From CAVUAN01 sp963739435 (GTDB lineage Bacteria > Acidobacteriota > Thermoanaerobaculia > UBA5066 > Gp7-AA6), in NCBI GenBank assembly GCA_963739435.1, contig CAVUAN010000030.1, positions 22,833-86,832 of the forward strand: DNA of 64,000 nt, given 5' to 3'. Positions 30,084 through 38,914 of the stretch are shown here, in pieces (the first letter of the stretch is position 1; the number at the start of each line of letters is the position of its first letter). The notes beneath the pieces are model-generated. The model was not told the DNA's origin and did not search any database. It worked only from the letters and a program-made list of their open reading frames with translations. The translations under genes and the position numbers were made by a program.

Positions 30084-31865
30084 GCCACCACCTCCCTCTG
30101 GCGAGCTGGCAAGCGCGGCGAGCACCCGCCGAATTTCGCGCGTGACCTCGGCGACGGAGAGGTCTTTGCCGCCGGAGCGCTTGAAGACGTGCGTGTGTCC
30201 TTCCGGCAGCGTCAGAAACGTGCGCAGGTACTTGTAGAACTGAGCGGTGTAGGAGAGCTCGATGACGAGGACCTCCTTGACGCGCGCCAGGAAATCCTGG
30301 AATTCGTGCTTGGGGAACGGATACAGCATCTGCGGCACGAAGGCGGCGACTCTCTCTCCCCGCGCGCTGGCGGCAGCCACCGCCTCCTGGACCGGCCCCT
30401 TCGAGGAGCCCCAGCAGACGATGCCGACGTCCGCGCGCTCGGGCCCGAAATGGCGGAAGGAGTTGTACTTTTCCCGGATCGGCCAGAGCTTGCGATACCT
30501 CTTCGCGTTCATCTTCTCGTGGGTGAGGTAGAGAGAACTCGGGCGGCCGGCCACGTCGTGCTCCAGGCCGTTGGTCTGGTACATCCCGTTCTTCAAGCCC
30601 GGCACGCTCATCGGCGAGACCCCCGTCGGCGTGTCGCGGTAGCGCTCGTAGTTGACGAGCTCTTCTGTCGTCGGTGCCACGCGGTTGCGCACGTCGTGCT
30701 CGAAGGTCTTAGCCGAGAGCGTCTCCTTGCGCTGGCCCACGGCCTGGTCGGAGAGCACGAGGACCGGAAGCTGGTATTCCTCGGAGATGTTGAAAGCGTC
30801 GACCGTCGCGTGGAAGCAGTCCTCGACGTCCGAGCAGGAGAGCACCACGCGCGGCGCGTCCCCGTGCGTGCCGTAGAGGCACTGGAAGAGATCGGACTGC
30901 TCGCTCTTGGTCGGGTTGCCCGTCGAAGGCCCGCCGCGCTGAACGTCCACGATGACGATGGGGACCTCCGCCATCGAGGAAAGGCCGAGCATCTCGGTCA
31001 TGAGCGAGAGGCCGGGGCCCGAGGTTGCCGTCATCGACTTGACGCCGGCAAACGAAGCGCCGATGACCGCCCCGATCGCTGAGAGCTCGTCCTCCGTCTG
31101 CACGACCGATCCCCCCGCCCGGGGCATCCACTCCGCGAGGAAATGAAGGACCTCGGAGGAGGGCGTAATGGGGTAGCCGGCGAAGAACCGGCAGCCCGCG
31201 TGGAGAGCGCCGACGGCGGCGGCCTCGTTGCCCGACATCAGGAGGAGCGGCTGCCCCGGGGTGTACTCGAGCCGCCTCGCCTCGAGGTCCGATTCGGGCA
31301 GCGACCGCGCGAACGCGAGGCCGGCCTCGAAGGCCTTCGTGTTGGCTTCGCGCACGGACTCTTTCTTTCGGCCGAACTTGTGCCGCACCGCGAGGCGCAG
31401 GCCTTCCTCGGGCAGCCCGAAGAGCCCCGCCGCGACTCCCAGGGCCACGACGTTCTTTGAGGACGGCGTGCCGGCGGCGTCGCGGGCGAGCTGCGTGAAC
31501 GGGACCGGGATCAGGCGCAGGCGCCCGTCTTCTCCGGGATCGAGCTCCTCCGCCTTCGTGGGGTCGTCGGCTTCGGCGAGGACGACGGCGTCCTCCGACA
31601 TGGAGATCTCGCCGCGGAATCGGGCGAAATCGGCCCGTCGAAAGACAACCAGGGCGTCCACCGTGTCGCCCTGCGCCACGATCTTCTTCGAGGACAGGCG
31701 GACGGTGCACGAAGCTTCGCCCCCGCGGATCTGCGGCCCGTAGGCCTCCGTCTTGACGGCGTGGAGACCCTCGCGGGCGGCGGCCTGCGCGATGAGATCT
31801 CCCATCGTCACGACGCCGTCTCCTCCGGAGCCCACCATGGCGAGAGTCAGATCCTTGGTCGGCAT
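30080..31865 (-). CDS. korA: 2-oxoacid:ferredoxin oxidoreductase subunit alpha (gamma-alpha fusion)
   Basis: About 595 residues. The N-terminal gamma domain (about residues 1-190) has GSGGDGVVTMGDLIAQAAAR, TEAYGPQIRGGEASCTVR and FGRKKESVREANTKAFEAG. The alpha domain follows with GNEAAAVGALHAGCRFFAGY, PITPSSEVLHFLAEW and TSGPGLSLMTEMLGLSSMAE. This gamma-alpha fusion is the normal architecture of KorA. As sequenced, the frame reads through into korB. In the +1 frame the end reads ARQREVVA, then TGA at 30082-30080 overlapping the korB ATG. I take that as the true end and suspect a single-base error shortly before it. Confidence 0.9.
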
Positions 31866-31995
31866 ATAACTCGAGTCCCCCTAACCGGCGACGCGGCCAC
31901 CGCGGCCAGCTCGCAGTTTTCGGGAAGGGGAGGGGGCGGGCATGATGCAAACTCATCACCGAGGTCAGATCTCTCAGGAAAAGCCTTCGTAAGTG

Positions 31996-33558
31996 ATGTT
32001 GGAGGGCTCCTCGTTGGCCGAAGGTTGGCGGGTCAGGTCGTTCGAGATACGGCTCCTGGCGGTGCTGGCGTTTGCCAAGCTGCTCGTGCACCTGGTGAGC
32101 GCAAACCGGTACGGGTACTTCCGGGACGAGATGTACTTTCTCGATCTCGGCCGCCATCTCGACTGGGGATTCGTCGACACCGCGCCTTTGATCGCGGTCT
32201 ACGCGAAGGTCGCCCTGCTGCTCGGCGGCTCGCTGGCCGTCCTGCGGACGATCGCGGCCGTCGTGGGGGCCGTGCGCATCTGGCTGACGATGCTCCTGGC
32301 GCGCGAGCTCGGAGGCGGCCGCTTCGGCCAGGGGCTGGCGGGCCTCTGCGCTCTCGCCGTGCCCGAGTTTCTCGGGGCCGACAGCATCTTCACGATGAAC
32401 GGCTTCGAGTCTCTCTTCTGGATGGGCTGCGTCTTCTTCGTCATCCGCATCGTGCGCACGGGCAACTCGCGGCTCTGGGTGTGGTTCGGCGTTCTGGCCG
32501 GCCTCGGGATAGAGAACAAGCACTCGACACTCTTCTTTGGCGGCGCCTTCTTCGTGGCTCTGCTGCTGACGCCCGAGCGGCGAGAGCTGTTGAAACCGTG
32601 GATTTGGATCGGGGGAGCGATCGCGCTCTTGCTCTTCCTTCCCAACATCCTCTGGCAGGTCCGTCACCACTTTCCGACGCTCGAGGACCTCCAGAACGTG
32701 AAGAGAACCGGCAAGAACGTCGTCCTCTCGCCGCTCGAGTTCATGGCCCAGCAGGTCCTTCTCATTCATCCACTGCTCCTCCCCGTCTGGATCGCCGGGC
32801 TCGTTGCGTTTTTCTCGGGGTGGGGCAAGCGGCTGCGCGTCCTCGGTTGGACCTACCTCGTGTTGCTCGCGATCATGATCGCGCTCAAGGCGAAGAACTA
32901 TTACCTGGCCCCCATCTACCCGATGCTCCTGGCCTCCGGAGCCGTCGTCATCGAGGCGTGGCTCGAGCGCCGAGCCTGGAGCGCCGGAAAGCTCTGGCCG
33001 AAGGCCGCGATTTCGGCGTACGTCTTCGTGGGTGGCGCGATTCTCGTTCCTGCCCTCCTGCCGATCCTGTCGCCCGAAGGCCTTCTGGACTACCAGAGAC
33101 GCCTGGGGATCGCTCCTCCCAAGGTGGAGGTCGGCCACAACGGCCCATTGGAACAGCGATTAGGCGATCAGTTCGGCTGGGAGGAGCTCGTCAAAGACGT
33201 CGCGAAGATCTACAACGCGCTCCCGCCCGAGGAGCGGGCGAAGACCGGCATCTTCGCGAGCAACTACGGCGAGGCCGGAGCCTTCAGCATCTATGGTGCC
33301 GCCTACGGACTGCCTCCTCCCATCTGCGCCCATCAGAACCACTACTTCTGGGGCCCGCCGAAGCCCGAGCCCGAAAACCTCATCTGGCTGCAGTGGGGTC
33401 GGCGTGGCGTCGAGGATCACTGCCTCTCTGTCGAGAAGGCCGGCGAGCACTTCCATCCCTGGGGGATGGGCGAAGAAAACCGAGCGATCTACATGTGCCG
33501 CGGCCTCAAGCACACGATCGCCGAGTACTGGACCCCCGACTTCAAGCATTGGAACTAG
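31996..33558 (+). CDS. GT39-family membrane glycosyltransferase
   Basis: Polytopic membrane protein of 520 residues resembling dolichyl-phosphate-mannose/ArnT-type (GT39) glycosyltransferases. The first periplasmic loop contains ANRYGYFRDEMYFLDLGRHL, with the catalytic-type aspartate in RDEMYF. About nine to ten hydrophobic segments run to residue about 370. A soluble C-terminal domain follows, with GIFASNYGEAGAFSIYGAAY and HQNHYFWGPP. It transfers a sugar from a lipid carrier; acceptor unknown. ATG at 31996 was chosen; a GTG is one codon earlier. It diverges from korA (130 bp between starts) and is intact in one frame. Confidence 0.88.
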   Translation: MLEGSSLAEGWRVRSFEIRLLAVLAFAKLLVHLVSANRYGYFRDEMYFLDLGRHLDWGFVDTAPLIAVYAKVALLLGGSLAVLRTIAAVVGAVRIWLTMLLARELGGGRFGQGLAGLCALAVPEFLGADSIFTMNGFESLFWMGCVFFVIRIVRTGNSRLWVWFGVLAGLGIENKHSTLFFGGAFFVALLLTPERRELLKPWIWIGGAIALLLFLPNILWQVRHHFPTLEDLQNVKRTGKNVVLSPLEFMAQQVLLIHPLLLPVWIAGLVAFFSGWGKRLRVLGWTYLVLLAIMIALKAKNYYLAPIYPMLLASGAVVIEAWLERRAWSAGKLWPKAAISAYVFVGGAILVPALLPILSPEGLLDYQRRLGIAPPKVEVGHNGPLEQRLGDQFGWEELVKDVAKIYNALPPEERAKTGIFASNYGEAGAFSIYGAAYGLPPPICAHQNHYFWGPPKPEPENLIWLQWGRRGVEDHCLSVEKAGEHFHPWGMGEENRAIYMCRGLKHTIAEYWTPDFKHWN

Positions 33559-33658
33559 CGGCCGCTGCCTGGCGTCCGCGGCTCGCATATACTCCGCGCA
33601 AATCGCCCGGTTCGTTACGAACGGCCATGACGGCCGATCCCCGTTAAATGAAAGGAAG

Positions 33659-34456
33659 ATGCCCTTGAGACTGTCCAGAATCTCGTCCCTTGCTATCGCT
33701 TCGTGCATTGCCCTGAGCGCTTTGGCCTCGGCTCAGTCCGCGGCCCAACCTCCCGCGGCCCCGCCCTTCACGCTCGTCTCCCTCACGACGATCACCGTCA
33801 AACCTTCCGCCGTCCTCGAATTCGAGGCCTTCGTCAAGAAGATCAACGGCGCCGCGATCAAGATTGGAGTCGGCCCGAGCAACGTCTATGCGATGGGCCG
33901 TGGCGGGCCCGGGTTCACCTACGTGACGACCCTTCGCTTCGCGAAATGGTCCGACATGGACGACCGGCCGTCGGTCACCGACATTCTGAACAAGGCGTAT
34001 GGCGAGGTGGAAGCCGCGAAGATCGGCAACACCGGCCGTGCGACGATCGAGTCCCTCTCGACTGTTCTGGTTCGGGTTCTTCCCGAATCGAGCTCGGCGC
34101 CTTCGCTGGCAAACCCCTTCGCCCACGTTCGGGTGACTCGGACCAATGTCAAACCGGGGATGGGCTGCGAGGTGGGAGGCCTACGTCGAGAAGATCAAGG
34201 CCGCGAGGACAAGGTCGGCGGCTACCCGGGCTTCATCCGGTACACCAGCGTCCTTGGCCCCGGCGCCACCTACATGACGGCGTACTTCTTCAACAAGTTC
34301 GCGCAGTGGGACAGCACCCCGCCGCTCGGCGAGACCCTTCGCAAAGCCTACGGCGAGCAGGAAGCCAGGATGCTCGAGGGCGTAGCCCAGGAGTGCATCG
34401 CCGGAGCGGAGACCTGGGTGTTGGACTTCAGGGCCGACCTGACGACGCCCAAGTAA
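33659..34456 (+). CDS. exported protein with two similar alpha/beta domains, unknown
   Basis: Not assigned to a family with certainty. 265 residues from ATG at 33659, with AAAGGA just upstream, opening with a signal peptide (MPLRLSRISSLAIASCIALS). The mature protein appears internally duplicated. Each half starts with a strand ending TVKP or NVKP, then a helix (LEFEAFVKKINGAA; in the second half, in another frame, WEAYVEKIKAA), a GPG..TYVT or GPGATYMT strand, and a FAKWSD or FNKFAQWDS segment. This resembles dimeric alpha-beta-barrel (ABM/NIPSNAP-like) folds. A short out-of-frame stretch at about 34162-34205 indicates two compensating indels. A strong terminator follows. Confidence 0.75.
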   Translation: MPLRLSRISSLAIASCIALSALASAQSAAQPPAAPPFTLVSLTTITVKPSAVLEFEAFVKKINGAAIKIGVGPSNVYAMGRGGPGFTYVTTLRFAKWSDMDDRPSVTDILNKAYGEVEAAKIGNTGRATIESLSTVLVRVLPESSSAPSLANPFAHVRVTRTNVKPGMGCEVGGLRREDQGREDKVGGYPGFIRYTSVLGPGATYMTAYFFNKFAQWDSTPPLGETLRKAYGEQEARMLEGVAQECIAGAETWVLDFRADLTTPK

Positions 34457-34482
34457 CTCAGCCCGTAGAATCCACTTCCAGA

Positions 34483-34513
34483 GGGAGGCCCGGCCGGGCC
34501 TCCCTTTCGTTTT
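34483..34513 (+). terminator. rho-independent terminator
   Basis: GGGAGGCCCGG and CCGGGCCTCCC (34483-34504) form an 11-bp stem with almost no loop, followed by TTTCGTTTTCTT. It terminates the 33659 gene immediately before the converging DUF1569 gene. Confidence 0.85.
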
Positions 34514-34515
34514 CT

Positions 34516-34965
34516 TCAAGCGCCGAATTGCCGGAGATGGTGGTCGAGGTGCTTGTACATGACGACGCCCCAGTCGTCTCCGGTGATCTTGCCGAAGAAG
34601 GAGTGCGTGTACTTGCCGGCCTCGGAAGGCCCGTTCTGGCAGAACCGGGCGATGAGCTTGGTCAGGTGCTCCTTTTCCTTCGTGAAGTCCCTCGCGTCGG
34701 CCACGATGAACGTGGGGTCGGTGGGCGAGTTCTTGCTGAAGGGCTTGTCGCCGAGGAGCGCCTTCTTCACGAACGGCGCGAAGATCTTGCCGATCAGCGA
34801 ATGTGGGCGGGGCCGGTCGCCGGTGGCCGCCTCCATGGCGACCGAGCAGTGCGCCATCATCTGGGCGGCGTCCATCTTTCCCCACCCTCGCTCCGAAGAG
34901 GAGGTGAGGGCGGCGAGGCGGTCCTGGATCGACTTCCTGGCGGCGGGTTCGAAGAGGTTTGGCAT
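34516..34965 (-). CDS. DUF1569 domain protein
   Basis: Cytoplasmic protein of 149 residues matching DUF1569, a DinB-like four-helix fold. Signatures are MDAAQMMAHCSVAMEAATGD, FTKEKEHLTKLIARFCQNGP and the C-terminal metal-site-like MYKHLDHHLRQFGA. The histidines of MMAHC and of HLDHHLRQF fit the metal-binding triad of the DinB-like fold. Function unknown. It is divergent from the ArsR-type regulator (71 bp between starts) and could share its regulatory region. Confidence 0.88.
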   Translation of the reverse strand: MPNLFEPAARKSIQDRLAALTSSSERGWGKMDAAQMMAHCSVAMEAATGDRPRPHSLIGKIFAPFVKKALLGDKPFSKNSPTDPTFIVADARDFTKEKEHLTKLIARFCQNGPSEAGKYTHSFFGKITGDDWGVVMYKHLDHHLRQFGA

Positions 34966-35020
34966 CGGGAAAGCTTATCGCCCAAAACCTTCCTTTCCCC
35001 CTTGCGTATTGATTTAGTGG

Positions 35021-35032
35021 ATACTAAAGTAT
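35021..35032. promoter_or_regulatory. ArsR-type operator upstream of the regulator
   Basis: ATACTAAAGTAT is a perfect 12-bp palindrome (ATACT-AA-AGTAT) ending 4 bp before the ATG at 35037. Its position over the start region fits autorepression by the encoded ArsR protein. Confidence 0.6.
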
Positions 35033-35036
35033 TGCC

Positions 35037-35405
35037 ATGAGCGCCGTCTTCGAAGCCCTTGCCGCCCCCCGCCGCCGGGAGATCCTCCGACTGGTCTGGG
35101 ATCAAGAGCGTTCTGCCGGGGACATTCACAGGGCTCTGCCGGACGTCAGTTTTGGAGCTGTCTCGCAGCACCTCTCGGTGCTCGAGTCGGCCGGGCTCGT
35201 CGCGCGCAGGGACGAAGGGCGGTTCCACTACTATGGCGCGCGCCGCAAGGAGCTCGGCCACCTCGGCAAGTGGCTCGATGCCATGTGGGACGACGCGCTT
35301 TCCAGCTTGAAACTCCACGCCGAAGCCGAAGAGAAGAGACGCGGCCCACAACCTGCTCGGCGCAGCGCCGCAGCGAACGTCCGCAAGAAGAGGAGCTCTC
35401 CATGA
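35037..35405 (+). CDS. ArsR-family winged-helix repressor
   Basis: DNA-binding protein of 122 residues. The winged helix covers about residues 1-85: MSAVFEALAAPRRREILRLV, SAGDIHRALPDVSFGAVSQH (recognition helix) and LSVLESAGLVARRDEGRFHY. There is no cysteine cluster, so this is not a metal sensor. It belongs to the group that pairs with SRPBCC (AHSA1-type) genes. The C-terminal 35 residues are basic and low-complexity. Its TGA overlaps the ATG of the next gene (ATGA). A palindrome just upstream suggests autoregulation. Confidence 0.92.
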   Translation: MSAVFEALAAPRRREILRLVWDQERSAGDIHRALPDVSFGAVSQHLSVLESAGLVARRDEGRFHYYGARRKELGHLGKWLDAMWDDALSSLKLHAEAEEKRRGPQPARRSAAANVRKKRSSP

Positions 35406-36175
35406 CGACGAGGCCAGATCTGACCGAAACGCTCGACCGCCAGATCACAATCGGCGCGCGGCGCGAAACCGTGTTCCGCTACTTCACCGACTCGAGTCGC
35501 TTCGCCAGGTGGTGGGGCGCAGGCTCGCAGATCGAGGCGCGAAAGGGCGGCGCCATGCTGATCCAGTACCCGAATGGGATCTCGGCGAAAGGGGAGGTCA
35601 TCGAGGTCGAGCCCCCGCACCGAATCGTCTTCACCTATACGACGCCCGGCCAGACGCCATCCGACGCCTCGCTCGTCACGATCACGCTCGACGAGATCGA
35701 GCAGGGAACGCTGTTGAAGCTCCACCACGCCTTCTCGAGCGCCAAGATCCGCGATCACTTCGTGCAGGGTTGGCGCCATCAGCTCGCCCTGTTCTCGAAG
35801 GCCGTCTCCGAGGAGCTGCACGCCCACGTCACAGAAAGGGTGGACGCCTACCTGCGCGCCTGGGGCGATCCGGATAGCAAGACGCGCCGTTCGCTCCTCG
35901 AGTCTTGCGCGGCACCCGGTATCGTCTTCCGCGACGCCTTCAGCGCCACGGACGGCCTGGACGAGATGCTCATCAACCTCGAGGCCGTCCAGGTCTTTAT
36001 GCCGGGCATGACCCTGGCGCGAGCCGGCGACGTGCGCCTGTCCCACGGCACGGCCATCGCCGACTGGACGGCATCCGCCGCCGACGGCTCCCCTCGAGGC
36101 AAAGGCACCAACGTCTACGACCTCTCCCCCGACGGCCTCATTGCCCGCGTCGTGGGATTCTGGGGTAGGTACTGA
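35402..36175 (+). CDS. SRPBCC (AHSA1) domain fused to SnoaL-like domain
   Basis: Protein of 257 residues with two ligand-cavity domains. An AHSA1/CalC-type SRPBCC domain (about 1-145) shows LDRQITIGARRETVFRYFTD, RWWGAGSQIEAR, FTYTTPGQTPSDASLVTITL and HFVQGWRHQLALFS. A SnoaL/NTF2-like domain (about 146-257) shows RVDAYLRAWGDPDSKTRR, GIVFRDAFSATDGLDEM and TNVYDLSPDGLIARVVGFWG. ATG at 35402 overlaps the ArsR stop, so the two are co-translated. Both domains bind small hydrophobic molecules in other proteins; the ligand here is unknown. Confidence 0.9.
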   Translation: MTTRPDLTETLDRQITIGARRETVFRYFTDSSRFARWWGAGSQIEARKGGAMLIQYPNGISAKGEVIEVEPPHRIVFTYTTPGQTPSDASLVTITLDEIEQGTLLKLHHAFSSAKIRDHFVQGWRHQLALFSKAVSEELHAHVTERVDAYLRAWGDPDSKTRRSLLESCAAPGIVFRDAFSATDGLDEMLINLEAVQVFMPGMTLARAGDVRLSHGTAIADWTASAADGSPRGKGTNVYDLSPDGLIARVVGFWGRY

Positions 36176-36182
36176 GGCGGCT

Positions 36183-36269
36183 TGTCATCCCGAGCGCAGT
36201 CGAGGGATCTACTCCCGTTGTTCCTCGCGCCGGAGTAGATTCCTCGTCGCTGCGCTCCTCGGAATGACA
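36183..36269. repeat. dispersed palindromic repeat, copy 2
   Basis: The left arm begins TGTCATCCCGAGCGCAGTCG and the right arm ends TGCGCTCCTCGGAATGACA, an imperfect inverted repeat with about 25 bp of loop. Same orientation as copy 3. It ends 17 bp before the ATG at 36287 and begins 7 bp after the previous stop. Confidence 0.85.
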
Positions 36270-36286
36270 GTAGAGTCGCCTTGTCT

Positions 36287-37930
36287 ATGACGCTCAGGGG
36301 AATCTTCGCCGCGGCGCTCTTCGGCGCGCTTCTCGCCCCAGCGGCGATTGCGCAGGAAGAGCACCGTCATCACGGCGAGACCGAGGGGCTCGGCACGGTG
36401 CACTTTCCGATCTCCTGCAAGCCGGATGTCCAGGCCGCCTTCACGCGGGCCGTCGCGCTGCTCCACTCGTTCGGCTACGAGGAGGCGCGCAACGCCTTCG
36501 TCGGTGTCGCCGAGGGAGATCCCGCGTGCGGCATGGCGCAGTGGGGAATCGCGATGACCTACTACCACCCGATCTGGGCGCCGCCAACGCCCCAGGAGCT
36601 TGCCCTGGGACGCGCTGCGGCCGAGAAGGCCGCCTCTCTCGGCGCGAAGACCGATCGGGAGCGCGGCTACATCGCGTCGATCGGCGTTTTCTACCGCGAC
36701 AGCGACAAGGTCGACTACCGCACCCGGGCGGCTGCCTATACGGCGGCTCTCGAAGACCTCTCGCGCCGCTACCCCGATGACCACGAGGCATTGATCTTCT
36801 ACGCCATGATGCTGGTCTCGACCGCGCCGGCTGATGACCCGACTCTCGCACAGCAAAAGAAAGCCGGCCAGATCTTGAACGGGCTGCTCGTGACCGAGCC
36901 GCAGCACCCGGGCGTCGTGCACTACTTGATCCACTCCTTCGACTACCCGCTGCTGGCCGACCAGGCGCTGCCGGCCGCGCGCGTCTACGCCAAAGTCGCC
37001 CCCTCTTCGCCGCACGCCCTGCACATGCCGTCGCACATCTTCACGCGGCTGGGGCTCTGGCAGGAATCGATCGACTCGAACATCGCCTCGGCCGACGCCG
37101 CGAGGCGCCAGGTTGCCAGGAACCACCCGGGAGCGGCTGCGTTCGACGCGCTGCACGCTCTCGACTACCTCGAGTATGCCTATCTGCAGATCGACGACGA
37201 GGCCAAAGCGAAGATCACGCTGACAGAAGCGGCCTCGGCGAAGAAGTTTGATGACGACAGCTTCGCCGCCGGCTACGCGCTCGCCGCGATCCCGGCGCGC
37301 TGGGCCCTGGAGCGGCGCGACTGGGCAGCAGCCGCCGCGCTAATGCTGCCGCAAGCCGAGCTCTCCTGGCAGCGATTCCCGTACGCTCGGGCGATCACGT
37401 ACTTCTCGCAGGCGATCGGCGCGGCCCGAGCGGGCCAGCTCGAGCCGGCGCGCGCGGCGATCGGAAAGCTCGAGGAGGTCCACTCCGGCCTCGTGAAGAA
37501 CCCGATTCCCGGCCCCTACGACTGGACCGGCGAAGTCGAGTCGATGCGCCTGGCGGCGGCGGCGTGGCTCGCCTTCAGCGAAGGCAAGAAGGAGGAGGCT
37601 CTGAAGCTCGGGCGGTACGCTGCCGATCTCGACGACAAGGTCGGCAAACACGCTGTCACGCCGGGCGCGATCCTGCCGCCCCGCGAGCTCTTGGGCGACA
37701 TGCTGCTGGAGCTCAACCGCCCGGCCGAGGCTCTGCTCGAGTACGAGGCGTCTCTGCGCTCCGCTCCCAACCGCTTCAACAGTCTTTATGGAGCCGGGCG
37801 CGCCGCGGAGCTTTCGGGAGACAAGTCGAAAGCCCGGCAGTATTACGGTCAGCTTGCCGCCAACTGCGGCCCCGGCGCCCCGCGCATGGAAGTCCAGCAG
37901 GCGCGCGCTTATCTCGGCAAAGCGAGCTAG
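36287..37930 (+). CDS. exported TPR-repeat protein
   Basis: 547-residue exported protein with a signal peptide (MTLRGIFAAALFGALLAPAA), a short His-rich mature N-terminus (EEHRHHGE) and helical repeats through most of its length. Examples are FTRAVALLHSFGYEEARNAF, AAYTAALEDLSRRYPDDHEA and ALLEYEASLRSAPNRFNSLY. Similar long proteins in Acidobacteriota and Proteobacteria are annotated only as TPR proteins. Conserved histidines occur in VVHYLIHSFDYP and HALHMPSHIFTRLG, which could bind metal. ATG at 36287 follows repeat copy 2 by 17 bp. Its TAG shares CTAG with the stop of the converging aldo/keto reductase. Confidence 0.88.
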   Translation: MTLRGIFAAALFGALLAPAAIAQEEHRHHGETEGLGTVHFPISCKPDVQAAFTRAVALLHSFGYEEARNAFVGVAEGDPACGMAQWGIAMTYYHPIWAPPTPQELALGRAAAEKAASLGAKTDRERGYIASIGVFYRDSDKVDYRTRAAAYTAALEDLSRRYPDDHEALIFYAMMLVSTAPADDPTLAQQKKAGQILNGLLVTEPQHPGVVHYLIHSFDYPLLADQALPAARVYAKVAPSSPHALHMPSHIFTRLGLWQESIDSNIASADAARRQVARNHPGAAAFDALHALDYLEYAYLQIDDEAKAKITLTEAASAKKFDDDSFAAGYALAAIPARWALERRDWAAAAALMLPQAELSWQRFPYARAITYFSQAIGAARAGQLEPARAAIGKLEEVHSGLVKNPIPGPYDWTGEVESMRLAAAAWLAFSEGKKEEALKLGRYAADLDDKVGKHAVTPGAILPPRELLGDMLLELNRPAEALLEYEASLRSAPNRFNSLYGAGRAAELSGDKSKARQYYGQLAANCGPGAPRMEVQQARAYLGKAS

Positions 37931-38880
37931 TAGCGGCCGCCGACGGGCGGGGGGATGGCGTCGAGCTCGGCGCGCTCCTCGGGCGTCAAGTCGATCGAGG
38001 CGGCGGCGACGTTCTGCTCGAGGTACTTGCGGCGCTGGGTCCCGGGGATGGCGAGAACGTGCTCGCCCTGCGCGAGCACCCATGCGAGCGCGACCTGGGC
38101 GGGAGTCGAGCCGCGGCGCTCTGCGACCGACCGAACCTTTTCGACGATCCGCTGGTTGGCGGCAACCGCTTCGGGTTTGAAACGCGGCAGCGTCGATCGA
38201 AAGTCGTCTTCCCCGAAGCGGGTATCCGGCGAGATCGCTCCAGTCAGGAAGCCGCGGCCGAGCGGCGAGAAAGCCACAAAAGAAGCGCCGTGAGCGGCGC
38301 ACCACGGGACGACGCTCGAAAGATAGTCGCGCGTCCAGAGCGAAAGCTCCGATTGGACGGCGGTGACAGGGTGCACGCGGTGAGCGCGCTCGAGCTCCTC
38401 GACGGAAGCCTCTGAGATGCCGAGCGACCGGACCTTTCCCGCCCGGACGAGCCCCGCCATCGCGCCCCACGTCTCCTCCAGCGGCGTCTTCGGGTCGATG
38501 CGGTGGAGGTAGTAGAGATCGATGACGTCGATCGCGAGCCTGGTCAGCGACGCGTCGCAGGCCTCGCGCACGTGCTCGGGCCGGCCGTCGCGGCCGTAGC
38601 GGTAGGACTGGTTCACCCGGACGAGGCCTGCCTTGGTGGCGATGACGATGCGCTGACGCCGGCCCTCGATCGCGCGCCCCAGGAGCGACTCGTTGGTGAA
38701 AGGCCCGTACACGTCGGACGTGTCGAAATGATCGACGCCGATGTCGATGGCGCGCCGGATGACGTCGATCGAGGCCGCTTCGGAAACCGACGGGTCGTGG
38801 TAGCCCGACGAAAAGCTCATGCACCCGAGCCCGATGGGGAAGACCGATACGCCCGAGGATCCGAGTTGCCGCTTCTGCAC
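37927..38880 (-). CDS. aldo/keto reductase
   Basis: NADPH-dependent oxidoreductase of 317 residues. TIM-barrel signatures are RQLGSSGVSVFPIGLGCMSF, the catalytic DTSDVYGPFTNESLLGRAI (Asp, Tyr), ATKAGLVRV (Lys) and YYLHRIDPKTPLEETWGAM (His). The cofactor site AIPGTQRRKYLEQNVAA is near the end. It belongs to the AKR13-like group near YajO/IolS proteins. The start is GTG at 38880 (QKRQLG follows); an in-frame ATG at 38916 would overlap the start of the divergent esterase gene and is less likely. It ends with the 4-bp convergent overlap CTAG. Confidence 0.92.
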   Translation of the reverse strand: MQKRQLGSSGVSVFPIGLGCMSFSSGYHDPSVSEAASIDVIRRAIDIGVDHFDTSDVYGPFTNESLLGRAIEGRRQRIVIATKAGLVRVNQSYRYGRDGRPEHVREACDASLTRLAIDVIDLYYLHRIDPKTPLEETWGAMAGLVRAGKVRSLGISEASVEELERAHRVHPVTAVQSELSLWTRDYLSSVVPWCAAHGASFVAFSPLGRGFLTGAISPDTRFGEDDFRSTLPRFKPEAVAANQRIVEKVRSVAERRGSTPAQVALAWVLAQGEHVLAIPGTQRRKYLEQNVAAASIDLTPEERAELDAIPPPVGGRY

Positions 38881-38914
38881 GCCGACACGATAACCTACGA
38901 GGGAAGGAGAACTC

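Noticed and set aside
29244..31082. 612-codon plus-strand open frame across korA and korB
   Set aside because: Antisense to well-conserved oxidoreductase subunits; composition of a shadow frame, no ribosome-binding site.
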